From Variovorax sp. JS1663 (GTDB taxonomy: Bacteria > Pseudomonadota > Gammaproteobacteria > Burkholderiales > Burkholderiaceae_C), in assembly GCF_002157355.1 (NCBI RefSeq), contig NZ_LYMK01000011.1, positions 98,286 through 162,285 of the forward strand: a stretch of DNA of 64,000 nucleotides, read 5' to 3'. The position numbers were made by a program, and so were the translations under genes. Below, one piece after another: positions 1 to 8,404 of the stretch (position 1 is the first letter of the stretch; each line of letters starts with the position of its first letter). The notes under the pieces were generated by a model. It had not been told where the DNA came from, did no database searches, and saw only the letters and a program-made list of their open reading frames with translations.

Positions 1-46
1 TCGCCACCACCTGGACGAGGTGATGGCCTTCATCGACCCCGCCTGA
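1..46 (+). CDS. 3' end of an unidentified gene
   Basis: Only the last 14 codons are visible, ending RHHLDEVMAFIDPA and a TGA at 44-46. The frame is open to the window edge. It runs in the same direction as the exonuclease gene that starts 40 bases later. The fragment is too short to assign a family. Confidence 0.5.
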   Translation, partial: RHHLDEVMAFIDPA

Positions 47-85
47 GCCGGGGGAGGCACCGCAGCGCATGGGACAATCCGCCCC

Positions 86-2143
86 ATGTTTGTTTTGTTC
101 GAAGAAGCCGGTAAATACCTGGGCGGCCGCGTGCTGTCCGAGGCGGAGGCATCGGCGCAGGTGGAGCTTGACTCCGGCAAGCGCGTCAAGGTGAAGGCCG
201 CCAACATCGTGCTGCGCTTCGAGAAACCCGCCCCCGCGGCGCTGCTGGACGAAGCGCGCGCCATCGCTGGCGGCATGGACCTGGACCTGGCCTGGGAGTT
301 CGCGCACGAAGGCGAATTCAGCTTCGCCGAACTGGCCGCCGACTATTTCCAGGCGAACCCGGCCCTGCCTCAGCAGGCGGCCGCCCTGCTCGCACTGTTC
401 GACGCACCGCATTACTTCCGCCGCGCCGGCAAGGGCCGCTTCAAGAAGGCGCCAGCCGAGATCGTGCAGCAGGCCCTGGCCGCGATCGAGAAGAAGAAGC
501 TGGTGCAGGCCCAGATCGCCGAATGGGCCGACCAGCTCGCAGCCGGCGAATGCCCGGTCCCGGTGCGCGAGCAGCTCTACAAGATCCTCTTCAGGCCCGA
601 CAAGAACGCGCCCGAGTACAAGGCCGTCGTCGAGGCCGCGCGCGCCAGCCAGCGCCCGCCGCTGGAGCTGCTGCGGCGCGCCGGCGCGATCGACTCACCC
701 TACCAGTTCCACTGGCGCCGCTTCCTGTTCGAGAACTTCCCCAAGGGCACCGGCTTCCCCGCGCTGCAGGCACCGGCCATCGCGGACGAGTTGCCGCTGG
801 CCGCGGTGCAGGCCTTCTCGGTCGACGACTCACACACCACCGAGATCGACGACGCGCTCTCCGTCGAGGGCCTCGGCAGCGGGACGGTGCGCGTGGGCAT
901 CCACATCGCGGCGCCGGGCCTGGCGCTGACACCGGGCGGCCCGATCGACCAGGTGGCCCGCGCGCGCATGTCCACCGTCTACATGCCGGGCCACAAGATC
1001 ACCATGCTGCCCGACGAGGTGGTGGAGGCCTACACCCTGCAGGAAGGTCGCGACTGCCCGGCCGTCTCGCTCTACGTCGACTTCGACGAATCGTCGCTGG
1101 CGCCGAAGTCCACCGAGACCCGGCTGGAGCGCGTGCACATCGTCGCCAACCTGCGCCATGACCAGCTCGACGGCTTCATCACCCAGGCGTGGCTGGAGGA
1201 TGCCGCGGTCGACGGCGCGGGCACGCCCGAGGTCGCGGCCCGGCTGCGCGCCCCGCTGTCCTTTCTCTTCCGCCTGGCGAAGCACCTGAAGGCGCAGCGC
1301 GAGGTGGCGCGAGGCAAGCCCGAGAACTTCAGCCGGCCCGACTACAACTTCCGCCTGCCCGGCGTGCAGGGCGAGCCAACGGGCGAGGAGCGCGTTCAGA
1401 TCACCACGCGCCAGCGCGGCGCGCCGCTGGACCTGATCGTCTCCGAGGCCATGATCCTGGCCAACAGCGGCTGGGGCGGCTGGCTCGCCGAACTGGGCGT
1501 GCCCGCCCTCTACCGCAGCCAGGCCAGCCTGGCGCCCGGCATCAAGGTGCGCATGGGCACCAAGGCCCTGCCCCATGCCGGCCTGGGCGTGAAGAGCTAT
1601 GCCTGGAGCACCTCGCCGCTGCGCCGTTACACCGACCTGGTGAACCAGTGGCAGATCATCGCGGCCGCGCGCCACGGCCGCACCGCCGCGCTGGCCGCGC
1701 CCTTCAAGCCCAAGGACGCCGACCTGTTCTCCATCCTCTCGGGCTTCGACGCGGCCTACAGCGCCTACAACGCCCACCAGGCCGGCATGGAGCGTTTCTG
1801 GACGCTCAAGTATCTGGTGCAGGAAGGCATCGCCGAACTCGAAGCCACGCTGATCAAGGACATGCCCAACGGCGCCCTGGCCCGCGCGGATCACCTGCCG
1901 CTGGTGCTCCAGGTGACCGGTACCCAGGGCCTGGCGCGCGGCGCGCGGGTGCGCGTGAGGCTCGGCGAGATCGACGAGATCGCGCTCGACGTGCACGGCA
2001 CCGTGGTCGAGCGTCTAGATGCAGCGGCACCGGCCGAGGCTGCGGCGGAAGAGGAAGGCGAGGACGAAGAAGTCGCCGGCCCGATCGCCATCGCGGTGGA
2101 CCTTGCCGACAGCGAGGCCGCCCCGGAGAATCAGCCCGTATGA
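86..2143 (+). CDS. RNB-domain (RNase II family) 3'-5' exoribonuclease
   Basis: A 685-residue cytoplasmic exoribonuclease predicted to degrade single-stranded RNA from the 3' end. The RNB catalytic signature is at about residues 244-260 (FSVDDSHTTEIDDALSV), with the aspartates that bind two metal ions. The conserved SPLRRYTDLVNQ segment of RNB enzymes lies at about 510-521. The N-terminal 150 residues replace the usual cold-shock domains, and the C-terminus ends in a very acidic tail (EEEGEDEEVAG). It is shorter than RNase R and differs from E. coli RNase II, so rnb or rnr is not assigned. The ATG at 86 follows a short leader. It heads a co-directional run with the TonB-like gene, aroE and mtgA. 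Confidence 0.9.
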   Translation: MFVLFEEAGKYLGGRVLSEAEASAQVELDSGKRVKVKAANIVLRFEKPAPAALLDEARAIAGGMDLDLAWEFAHEGEFSFAELAADYFQANPALPQQAAALLALFDAPHYFRRAGKGRFKKAPAEIVQQALAAIEKKKLVQAQIAEWADQLAAGECPVPVREQLYKILFRPDKNAPEYKAVVEAARASQRPPLELLRRAGAIDSPYQFHWRRFLFENFPKGTGFPALQAPAIADELPLAAVQAFSVDDSHTTEIDDALSVEGLGSGTVRVGIHIAAPGLALTPGGPIDQVARARMSTVYMPGHKITMLPDEVVEAYTLQEGRDCPAVSLYVDFDESSLAPKSTETRLERVHIVANLRHDQLDGFITQAWLEDAAVDGAGTPEVAARLRAPLSFLFRLAKHLKAQREVARGKPENFSRPDYNFRLPGVQGEPTGEERVQITTRQRGAPLDLIVSEAMILANSGWGGWLAELGVPALYRSQASLAPGIKVRMGTKALPHAGLGVKSYAWSTSPLRRYTDLVNQWQIIAAARHGRTAALAAPFKPKDADLFSILSGFDAAYSAYNAHQAGMERFWTLKYLVQEGIAELEATLIKDMPNGALARADHLPLVLQVTGTQGLARGARVRVRLGEIDEIALDVHGTVVERLDAAAPAEAAAEEEGEDEEVAGPIAIAVDLADSEAAPENQPV

Positions 2144-2234
2144 GGGCCGCCCGGCCGCCTGAAGGCGCTCGCCCCCTCCTCCAGGAGGGGGTGCGCAAAG
2201 TACACGAAGTGACAAGCCTGGGGGAGGCATCTCC
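2144..2234 (+). repeat. GC-rich intergenic hairpin repeat between the exonuclease and TonB-like genes
   Basis: This 91-bp spacer contains the inverted repeat CCCCCTCCTCCAGGAGGGGG and then CACGAAGTG...GCCTGGGGGAG. That second part also occurs in the repeats at 19444-19526 and 36117-36199. The spacer ends directly at the start of the next gene, so it forms part of that gene's leader. Confidence 0.6.
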
Positions 2235-3101
2235 ATGAACCTGCGCGACCTGAGCAGCCTGCAGATCGCGCTCGGCATTTCGGTCGCCGCGCATGCCTTG
2301 CTGCTCGGGTTCCGCTTCGCCGACCCCGAAGGCTTCAACCGGGTGTTCACCGAGGCGCCGCTCGAGGTGATCCTGGTCAATGCCAAGACCAACGACCGCC
2401 CGCCCGAGAAGGCCCAGGCGATTGCCCAGGCCTCGCTGGCCGGCGGCGGCGACCTCGACCGTGGGCGGACCACCAGCCCACTGCCGCCCTCCACCTTCGC
2501 TGCCATCGGCGATTCGATGGAGGACGCGCAGCGCCAGATCGAAAGCATGCAGGCGCAGCAGATGCTCCTGCTCGCGCAGATCAAGCAGCAGCTGGCCGCG
2601 ATGCCGCCGCCCGATCCGAGCCGCCAGGGCAATCCCAGCGAGGCCGCGGCACGTGAGGAGAAGCGCCGCCAGCTTGTCGAGCTGCTGGCAGAGATCGAGC
2701 GCCGGGTCAACGAGGAGAACGCCCGCCCCAAAAAGCGCTACCTCAGCCCTGCCACCCGCGAGGCGACCTACGCCATCTACGTCGACGCGCTGCGCCGCAA
2801 GATCGAGGAGCGCGGCACCGCGAACTTCCCCGAGCTGGCGGGCAAGAAGCTGTACGGCGAGCTCACCATGATGGTGACGGTCAACTTCGACGGCGCGATC
2901 CTCGCGACCGACGTCATCGAAGGCTCCGGCAATGCCGTGCTGGACCGGCGAGCGCAGGCCATCGTGCGCAGCGTCGGCAACTTCGGCAAGTTCACCGACG
3001 CGATGCGCCGGCAGGCCGACCAGATCGTGCTGCCCTCGCGCTTCAAGTTCACCCGCGACGAGACGCTGGAGACACAGGCCTCCTCCTCGTCCAAGCAGTG
3101 A
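2235..3101 (+). CDS. TonB-like energy transducer (TonB C-terminal domain protein)
   Basis: A 288-residue protein with one N-terminal membrane anchor at about residues 9-28. The motif SVAAHA in this anchor is like the S...H of TonB proteins. A long Q/E/K-rich, probably helical periplasmic spacer (about 90-170) follows. The TonB C-terminal fold is at about 185-270 (YGELTMMVTVNFDGAI). TonB proteins transmit proton-motive-force energy from ExbBD to outer-membrane receptors, but no exbB or exbD lies here, so a stand-alone paralogue or structural role is possible. The ATG follows a repeat-containing spacer. The TGA stop overlaps the aroE GTG (GTGA), which implies coupled translation. Confidence 0.8.
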   Translation: MNLRDLSSLQIALGISVAAHALLLGFRFADPEGFNRVFTEAPLEVILVNAKTNDRPPEKAQAIAQASLAGGGDLDRGRTTSPLPPSTFAAIGDSMEDAQRQIESMQAQQMLLLAQIKQQLAAMPPPDPSRQGNPSEAAAREEKRRQLVELLAEIERRVNEENARPKKRYLSPATREATYAIYVDALRRKIEERGTANFPELAGKKLYGELTMMVTVNFDGAILATDVIEGSGNAVLDRRAQAIVRSVGNFGKFTDAMRRQADQIVLPSRFKFTRDETLETQASSSSKQ

Positions 3102-3958
3102 GCATCAGCATGCCTATGGACCTCTATTGCGTGATGGGCAACCCGGTCGAACACAGCCGCTCGCCCTGGATTCATGCGCGCTTCGCCGAGCTGACCGGCC
3201 AGACCCTGGACTACAGCCGACGGCTGGTGCCGCTCGATGGTTTTGCCGAGGCGGTGGCGGCCTTCCGCGCCGACCCGGCCGGCCGGGCGCACGGCTGCAA
3301 CGTCACCGTGCCCTTCAAGTTCGAGGCCGCGGCGTTGTCGCAGCACCTGAGCCCGCGCGCCCGGCTGGCGCGCGCGGTCAACACGCTGCGCTTCGCGGAC
3401 GACGGCATCCACGGCGACAACACCGACGGCGCCGGCCTCGTGGCCGACATCACGCAGCATGCCGGCGTGCCGCTCGCCGGCAGCGAGCTGCTGCTGCTGG
3501 GCGCCGGCGGTGCCGCTGCCGGCGTGCTGGGCCCGCTGCTCGAGGCGCGCCCGCGCCGCGTGGTGGTCGCCAACCGCACCCTCGCCAGGGCCATCGCGCT
3601 GGTGCGCAGCCACGCGCCGCTGGCGCTGCAGCACGGCATCACGCTGGAGGCGCATGCGCTGCCTGCGGTGCCCGGCCAATTCGACGTGGTGGTGAACGGC
3701 ACCGCCTCCAGCCTGGCGGGCGGCGAGGTGCCGGTGGGCGCACAGGTGCTCAAGCCCGGCGCACTGGCGGTCGACATGATGTACGGGCCGGCCGCCGCCG
3801 GCTTCATGGCATGGGCCCGCGACCACGGCGCAGTGCCGCGCGACGGGCTGGGCATGCTGGTGGAGCAGGCGGCCGAGTCCTTCACGATCTGGCGCGGCCA
3901 ACGGCCGCCCTCGGCCCAGGTGCTGGCCCAACTGCGCGCGATCGTCGACGGCCAGTGA
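3098..3958 (+). CDS. aroE: Shikimate dehydrogenase (NADP+)
   Basis: Reduces 3-dehydroshikimate to shikimate, step four of chorismate synthesis, in the cytoplasm. The substrate domain shows GNPVEHSRSP at about 14-23, the catalytic lysine in NVTVPFK (K74) and the catalytic aspartate in GDNTDGAG (D110). The nucleotide-binding loop GAGGAAAG and the NRT motif of NADP-specific enzymes (VVVANRTLARA) follow. At 286 residues it is a little long. The first start is a GTG overlapping the TonB-like stop. ATGs at 3110 and 3116 would give a start nearer the family norm. The stop overlaps the mtgA GTG. Confidence 0.95.
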   Translation: MSISMPMDLYCVMGNPVEHSRSPWIHARFAELTGQTLDYSRRLVPLDGFAEAVAAFRADPAGRAHGCNVTVPFKFEAAALSQHLSPRARLARAVNTLRFADDGIHGDNTDGAGLVADITQHAGVPLAGSELLLLGAGGAAAGVLGPLLEARPRRVVVANRTLARAIALVRSHAPLALQHGITLEAHALPAVPGQFDVVVNGTASSLAGGEVPVGAQVLKPGALAVDMMYGPAAAGFMAWARDHGAVPRDGLGMLVEQAAESFTIWRGQRPPSAQVLAQLRAIVDGQ

Positions 3959-4791
3959 AGGCGATCCTGCGCTGGATCCTCTGCCTGCTCTTCGCGGCAG
4001 TGGCGATGGAGCTCTTCTTCATCGGCCGCATCGCCGCGATGGCGGTGATCGATCCGCAGTCCACCAGCTTCCAGCGCTCCGAGGCCTGGCAGCTCGCCAC
4101 CGGCGGGCGCAGCAACGGCGAGCGAATCGAGCGCAGAGCCGGGCCGCCCCAAGCAAGCGAGCGCCCCCCCGGGGGGCAGCGAGGACACGCCAGTGCCGAG
4201 CGTGGGGGCCTCTCCTGGAAGCAGCAGTGGGTGCCTTATTCGCAGATCGCCGACACGCTCAAGCGTGCGGTGATCGCGAGCGAGGACGCTGAATTCATCT
4301 ATCACAACGGTGTCGAGTGGGAAGCGGTCGAGCGCGCGCGCCAGCGCAACGAGAGAGCCGAGCAGATCGCACAGCGGCGCGCGGCGCAGATGCGTGCGCG
4401 CGGTAAGGAGCCACGCCCGGTCCAGCTGCGCGGCGGCTCGACCATCACCCAGCAACTCGCGAAGAACCTGCTGCTGTCGGGCGAGCGTACCTTGCTGCGC
4501 AAGGGCCAGGAGCTGGTGCTGGCGATCGCGCTCGAACTGATGCTGGACAAGCAGCGCATCCTCGAGATCTACCTCAACAGCGTGGAATGGGGCGAAGGCG
4601 TCTTCGGCGCCGAGGCGGCGGCGCAGCATTACTTCAAGAAGCCGGCCTCGCGGCTGAGCGCGCATGAAGCGGCAAGGCTGGCGGTGATGCTGCCGAGCCC
4701 CAGGCTCTTCGAGAAGCGGCTGCAATCGGCCTACCTCTCGGGCCGCACGGCCACCATCGTGGCGCGCATGCCTGCGACCGAACTGCCCTGA
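3955..4791 (+). CDS. mtgA: Monofunctional peptidoglycan glycosyltransferase
   Basis: Family GT51 enzyme that polymerises lipid II into glycan strands at the outer face of the inner membrane. From the GTG at 3955 (overlapping the aroE TGA) it has 278 residues, with one N-terminal membrane helix at about 4-28. Motif 1 is ASEDAEF with the catalytic glutamate (about 108-114), motif 2 GGSTITQQLAKNLLL (about 160-174), then the ILEIYLNSVEWGEGVFGAEAA block. Residues about 57-86 have no family counterpart. They are encoded by a GC-rich repeat (4131-4212) inserted without breaking the frame, just before WKQQWVPY. All catalytic motifs remain. A longer upstream frame exists only as an overlap of aroE. 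Confidence 0.9.
   Translation: MKAILRWILCLLFAAVAMELFFIGRIAAMAVIDPQSTSFQRSEAWQLATGGRSNGERIERRAGPPQASERPPGGQRGHASAERGGLSWKQQWVPYSQIADTLKRAVIASEDAEFIYHNGVEWEAVERARQRNERAEQIAQRRAAQMRARGKEPRPVQLRGGSTITQQLAKNLLLSGERTLLRKGQELVLAIALELMLDKQRILEIYLNSVEWGEGVFGAEAAAQHYFKKPASRLSAHEAARLAVMLPSPRLFEKRLQSAYLSGRTATIVARMPATELP
4131..4212 (+). repeat. Repeat copy inserted in frame inside mtgA
   Basis: This 82-bp stretch aligns base for base with the copy before murG (23016-23096 on the minus strand). Both contain GGGCCGCCCCAAGCAAGCGA, then AGCGAGGACACGCCAGTG, then CGAGCGTGGGGG. I count roughly nine in ten bases identical. In mtgA it is read as [12 protein letters not shown]...GHASAERGGL, a different frame from the one that gives the small peptide before murG. 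Confidence 0.85.
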
Positions 4792-4828
4792 GGTTCAGGG
4801 CGAGCCTCGGCTGCCAGGGGGAAAAATA

Positions 4829-4904
4829 TGGAGCGGGAAAAGAGTCTCGAACTCTCGACCTCAACCTTGGCAAGGTTGCGCTCTACCAACTGAGCTATTC
4901 CCGC
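4829..4904 (-). tRNA. tRNA-Gly (anticodon GCC)
   Basis: The 76-nt cloverleaf reads GCGGGAATAGCTCAG at the 5' end and pairs with CCCGC before an encoded CCA. The anticodon arm is CAACC-TTGCCAA-GGTTG, giving anticodon GCC for GGC/GGU codons. The T arm contains the standard GTTCGAG. It lies antisense between mtgA and plsC as a single-gene unit. Confidence 0.97.
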
Positions 4905-4994
4905 GTTTGAAGGGAGCGAATCATAACGGATTCGCGAGCCCTTCCTGGCCGAGCCACGGAAAATCGTGCACGCGCGGCCCGTATCATCGCCGCC

Positions 4995-5642
4995 ATGCTT
5001 GCAAAGTTCACGGGGTGGGTGCTGCTGGGCCTGATCCGGCTGCTCACCGGAGCCCAGGCGCGCTGGTGGGGCTGCCCGCCCAAGGCAGAGCAGCGCATCT
5101 ATTTCGCCAACCACCAGAGCCACCTCGACCTGGTGATGATCTGGGCCGCGCTGCCCGAGGAACTGCGCAGCATCACCCGGCCCATCGCCGCGCGCGACTA
5201 CTGGGCCAACACGCCCTTGAAGCGCTGGATCACCACCGAGGTGTTCAACGCGATCTACGTGGAGCGTGGGGGCAGCGCCGCGGCGCCGACCGCCCCCGTC
5301 CCCGGCAGCGCCGAGGCCCTGCTGCCGCTGCAGCCGCTGATCGAGGCACTGCAAAGCGGGGACTCGATCATCATCTTCCCCGAGGGCACGCGCGGCCATA
5401 CCGGCGAGCCGCAGAAGTTCAAGTCGGGCCTGTTCACGCTGGCACGGATGTTCCCCGAGGCGGTGCTGGTGCCGGCCTGGATCGACAACGTGCAGCGCGT
5501 GATGCCCAAGGGCGAGGTGGTGCCGGTGCCCATCCTCTGCTCGGTCACCTTCGGCGAGCCGCTGAAACTCGAAGACGACGAAGAACGCCGGACTTTCCTC
5601 GATCGGGCACGCGAAGCCGTGATCGCCCTGCGGTACGTGTAG
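4995..5642 (+). CDS. 1-acyl-sn-glycerol-3-phosphate acyltransferase (PlsC family)
   Basis: Transfers an acyl chain to the sn-2 position of lysophosphatidate at the cytoplasmic membrane face, the second acylation of phospholipid synthesis. The 215-residue protein has the NHxxxxD catalytic motif NHQSHLD at 39-45 and the substrate-binding motif FPEGTR at 128-133. A hydrophobic N-terminal segment is at 5-18. Its TAG stop is followed immediately by the ATG of the cytidylyltransferase gene, so two consecutive phosphatidate enzymes are encoded as an operon. It could be a paralogue rather than the main plsC. Confidence 0.9.
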   Translation: MLAKFTGWVLLGLIRLLTGAQARWWGCPPKAEQRIYFANHQSHLDLVMIWAALPEELRSITRPIAARDYWANTPLKRWITTEVFNAIYVERGGSAAAPTAPVPGSAEALLPLQPLIEALQSGDSIIIFPEGTRGHTGEPQKFKSGLFTLARMFPEAVLVPAWIDNVQRVMPKGEVVPVPILCSVTFGEPLKLEDDEERRTFLDRAREAVIALRYV

Positions 5643-6704
5643 ATGAACGAGTACCTCCGCCAGCTCTCGCCCACCCACCAGGTCGCGGCCCTGTTCTTCA
5701 TCGTCTTCGGCCTGCTCGTTTTGGTCAGCGTCGGGGCCTTCCTGCTGAGCTTCCGAGAGCGCCGCAACCCCGTGCACGACGAGCGCTGGCAGCGCGAGCT
5801 CGCGCATTTCCGCAGGCTGCTGGGCACCACGTGGTTCATGGCGGTGGTCTTCTGGATCGGCTGGGCGCTGGGCGAGACGGTGGCCACCCTGCTGTTCGCG
5901 CTGATCTCCTTCTTCGCGCTGCGCGAGTTCATCACCTTGTCGCCGACGCGGCGCGGCGACCACCGCAGCCTGATCCTGGCCTTCTTCATCGTGCTGCCGA
6001 TCCAGTTCTGGCTGGTGGCCACGGCGCGCTTCGACCTGTTCACCGTGTTCATTCCGGTCTACGTGTTCCTCGCGATCCCGGTGGTGAGCGCGCTGGCGGA
6101 CGATCCGAACCAGTTCCTCGAGCGCAATGCCAAGCTGCAGTGGGGCATCATGGTCTGCGTCTACGGCATGAGCCATGTGCCGGCGCTGCTGCTCCTGTCC
6201 TTTCCCGGCTACGAGGGCAAGAGCGCCTTCCTCGTGTTCTTCCTGGTGTTCGTGGTGCAGACCTGCGTGCTGGTCCAGCACCTGATCGCGCGGCGCAGCA
6301 GCCTGCCCGGGACGCAGATGCAAGAGGAGCCGCCGCGCGGCTTCCTGCAGCGCGCGGCCCACTGGCTGCTGCGCGACGAGCCCGTGGCGCCGCACGTGAG
6401 CCAGAGCTTCAACTGGCGCAGCTGGGCCATCGGCATGGCGATCGCGAGCGTCGTCGGCGCCCTGTTCTCCTTCATCACGCCCTTCCGCTTCGAGCAGGCC
6501 CTGGCGGTCTCGCTGCTGGCCTGCGTGGCAGGGTCGATGGGCCACCTGGTGATGAAGGCCCTGAAGCGCGACCGCGGCATTCCGAGCTGGGGCCGGCGCG
6601 AAGTGGGCGTGACCGGCGCCAACGGCCTGCTGGACCGCGTCGATGCGCTGTGCTTCGCCGCACCGGTGTTCTTCCACTCGGTCCGCTGGTATTTCGGCGC
6701 ATGA
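5643..6704 (+). CDS. Phosphatidate cytidylyltransferase (CdsA family)
   Basis: A 353-residue polytopic membrane protein predicted to convert phosphatidate and CTP to CDP-diacylglycerol. About eight hydrophobic segments span the length, beginning at residues 12-35. Near the C-terminus [13 protein letters not shown]...[12 protein letters not shown] resembles the CDP-diglyceride synthetase signature (K-R-x-x-x-x-K-D ... G-G-x-x-D-R-x-D). The basic and D-R-x-D parts are kept, while the KD pair is RD here. It directly follows an acyltransferase that makes its substrate. The length and divergent signature suggest the longer CdsA subfamily rather than the 285-residue E. coli form. Confidence 0.85.
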   Translation: MNEYLRQLSPTHQVAALFFIVFGLLVLVSVGAFLLSFRERRNPVHDERWQRELAHFRRLLGTTWFMAVVFWIGWALGETVATLLFALISFFALREFITLSPTRRGDHRSLILAFFIVLPIQFWLVATARFDLFTVFIPVYVFLAIPVVSALADDPNQFLERNAKLQWGIMVCVYGMSHVPALLLLSFPGYEGKSAFLVFFLVFVVQTCVLVQHLIARRSSLPGTQMQEEPPRGFLQRAAHWLLRDEPVAPHVSQSFNWRSWAIGMAIASVVGALFSFITPFRFEQALAVSLLACVAGSMGHLVMKALKRDRGIPSWGRREVGVTGANGLLDRVDALCFAAPVFFHSVRWYFGA

Positions 6705-6711
6705 CGGCATC

Positions 6712-7260
6712 ATGAGAATCCTCGGCATCGACCCCGGGCTCCAGACCACCGGCTTCGGCGTGGTGGACATGGACGGCCACGCGCTGCGCTACGTGGCCAG
6801 CGGCACCATCAGCACCCGCAGGGTGGCCCAGGGCGAGTTGCCGGCCCGGCTCAAGGTGCTGTACGACGGCATCGGCGAGATCGTGGCGCGCTACCGGCCC
6901 GACGCGGCGGCGGTGGAGATCGTGTTCGTCAACGTCAACCCGCAATCCACCCTGCTGCTGGGCCAGGCCCGGGGGGCATGCCTGACGGCCCTGGTGTCGA
7001 ACGCCCTGCCTGTCGCCGAATACACGGCGCTGCAGATGAAGCAGGCGGTCGCCGGCCACGGCCGTGCCGCCAAGGCGCAGGTGCAGGAGATGGTCCGCCG
7101 CCTGCTGCAATTGCCCGGGGTGCCGGGCAGCGATGCGGCCGATGCGCTGGGCATCGCGATCACTCACGCGCATGTGGGCAGCTCGATCGCCCGCATCGGC
7201 GAGGCCACGGCCCTGGTCCGCGGCACCCGCAGCGTCTACCGGAGCGGCCGCACGCGCTGA
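6712..7260 (+). CDS. ruvC: Crossover junction endodeoxyribonuclease RuvC
   Basis: Holliday-junction resolvase that acts with RuvAB in recombination. From the ATG at 6712 it has 182 residues (E. coli 173). The acidic catalytic residues are recognisable: D in [10 protein letters not shown] (residue 6-7), E in [10 protein letters not shown], and the pair in [13 protein letters not shown] near 141-149. The segment [12 protein letters not shown] is also typical. A frame extending back to 6643 only overlaps the end of the cytidylyltransferase gene. ruvA and ruvB are not next to it. Confidence 0.95.
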   Translation: MRILGIDPGLQTTGFGVVDMDGHALRYVASGTISTRRVAQGELPARLKVLYDGIGEIVARYRPDAAAVEIVFVNVNPQSTLLLGQARGACLTALVSNALPVAEYTALQMKQAVAGHGRAAKAQVQEMVRRLLQLPGVPGSDAADALGIAITHAHVGSSIARIGEATALVRGTRSVYRSGRTR

Positions 7261-7283
7261 GCGCGCAGGCTCGCCGCGCGGCG

Positions 7284-7309
7284 ATCCAAACGCCTCCTCG
7301 CTACGTACA
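7284..7309 (+). promoter_or_regulatory. Candidate ECF-sigma promoter for the left lipid operon
   Basis: ATCC at 7284-7287, then AAA, then CGTACA at 7304-7309, with 16 bases between ATCC and CGTACA. The identical arrangement occurs at 11084-11109 before the other lipid operon. GATCC and CGTA elements resemble the -35 and -10 elements I associate with the RpoE/ChrR (ECF11) group. Transcription would start about 45 bases before the methyltransferase ATG. Confidence 0.55.
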
Positions 7310-7360
7310 GACGATGCGCGGCAACCGTGCCGCACGCCTCGACTCGGAAAGACACCGGCC

Positions 7361-8404
7361 ATGCCGCAGACCGCCGACCTTGCGCTCCACTGGGCCGAAC
7401 AGGGCCTCGTGCCGGATGCCGTCGTGCGCCTGGGCATCCGCCGCCTGCTGCGCGACCGGCTGGCCGAACTGCACAGCGGCGATGCCGTCCGGAACGCGGA
7501 CCTGACCGCGCAGTTCCTCGACGGCATGCGGGACGCCGATCTGGCCCCGCTGCCCGACAAGGCCAACGAGCAGCACTACGAGGTGCCGGCCGCCTTCTTC
7601 GGCAGCGTCCTGGGCCCGCACCGCAAGTACAGCAGCGGCTACTGGCCCGAAGGCGTCCGGACGCTGCCCGATGCCGAGGCCGCAGCACTGGCCCTGACCT
7701 GCGAGCGCGCCGGCCTGGCCGACGGGCAGGACATCCTCGAGTTGGGCTGCGGCTGGGGCTCGTTGACCCTGTGGATCGCGCAGCGCTATCCCCAGGCCTG
7801 GGTCACGGCGCTGTCGAATTCGCCATCGCAGCGCGCCCACGTCGAGCAGGAGGCGCGCCGGCGCGGCCTGGACAACATCCGCGTGCTGACCCGGGACATC
7901 AACGATTTCGACACGCGCGATCGCTTCGATCGCGTGGTCTCGGTGGAGATGTTCGAACACCTGCGCAACTGGCCGCGCGCCTTCGCCCAGGTGGCACGCT
8001 GGCTGAAGCCCGAGGGACGGTTCTTCATGCATGTGTTTGCGCACCGCTCGGTGCCCTACGCCTTCGTCGAACGCGATGCGAGCGATTGGATGAGCCGGCA
8101 CTTCTTCTCGGGCGGGATGATGCCCAGCGATGACCTGGCCCTGCATTGCCAGGATGACCTGCGCCTTTTGCGCCGCTGGCGCTGGGATGGCCGGCACTAC
8201 CAGCGCACCGCCGAAGCGTGGCTGCATGCCATGGATGCGCATCGCGACGCGCTGGGGCCCCTGTTCTGCAGCACCTACGGCCGCGAGGCCGCGCTGTGGT
8301 GGACGCGCTGGCGGATCTTCTTCATGGCGGTGTCGGAGCTGTTCGGCTTCGACGACGGCCAGCAGTGGTGGGTGAGCCACTACCTGTTCGAGAAGCGCGC
8401 ATGA
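7361..8404 (+). CDS. CFA-synthase-family SAM-dependent methyltransferase
   Basis: A 347-residue class I methyltransferase of the cyclopropane-fatty-acid-synthase/coclaurine-N-methyltransferase superfamily. The SAM-binding motif LELGCGWGSLTL is at about 126-137, with VVSVEMFEHLRNW and FMHVFAHRSVPY downstream. The N-terminal YEVPAAFF...YSSGYWPE matches the start of the family's catalytic domain. It is predicted to methylate an unsaturated acyl chain, but the substrate cannot be read from sequence. It begins an operon with the DUF1295 and DUF2177 genes (ATGA overlaps). A matching sigma-type promoter element lies 50 bases upstream. The ATG at 7361 is chosen because the longer frame back to 7064 overlaps ruvC. 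Confidence 0.85.
   Translation: MPQTADLALHWAEQGLVPDAVVRLGIRRLLRDRLAELHSGDAVRNADLTAQFLDGMRDADLAPLPDKANEQHYEVPAAFFGSVLGPHRKYSSGYWPEGVRTLPDAEAAALALTCERAGLADGQDILELGCGWGSLTLWIAQRYPQAWVTALSNSPSQRAHVEQEARRRGLDNIRVLTRDINDFDTRDRFDRVVSVEMFEHLRNWPRAFAQVARWLKPEGRFFMHVFAHRSVPYAFVERDASDWMSRHFFSGGMMPSDDLALHCQDDLRLLRRWRWDGRHYQRTAEAWLHAMDAHRDALGPLFCSTYGREAALWWTRWRIFFMAVSELFGFDDGQQWWVSHYLFEKRA

Noticed and set aside
4731..6770. Long minus-strand open frame (679 codons) opposite plsC and the cytidylyltransferase
   Set aside because: Very high GC makes stop-free antisense frames common. It runs through the tRNA gene, is rich in H/R/Q with no domain, and both opposite genes are clear families.
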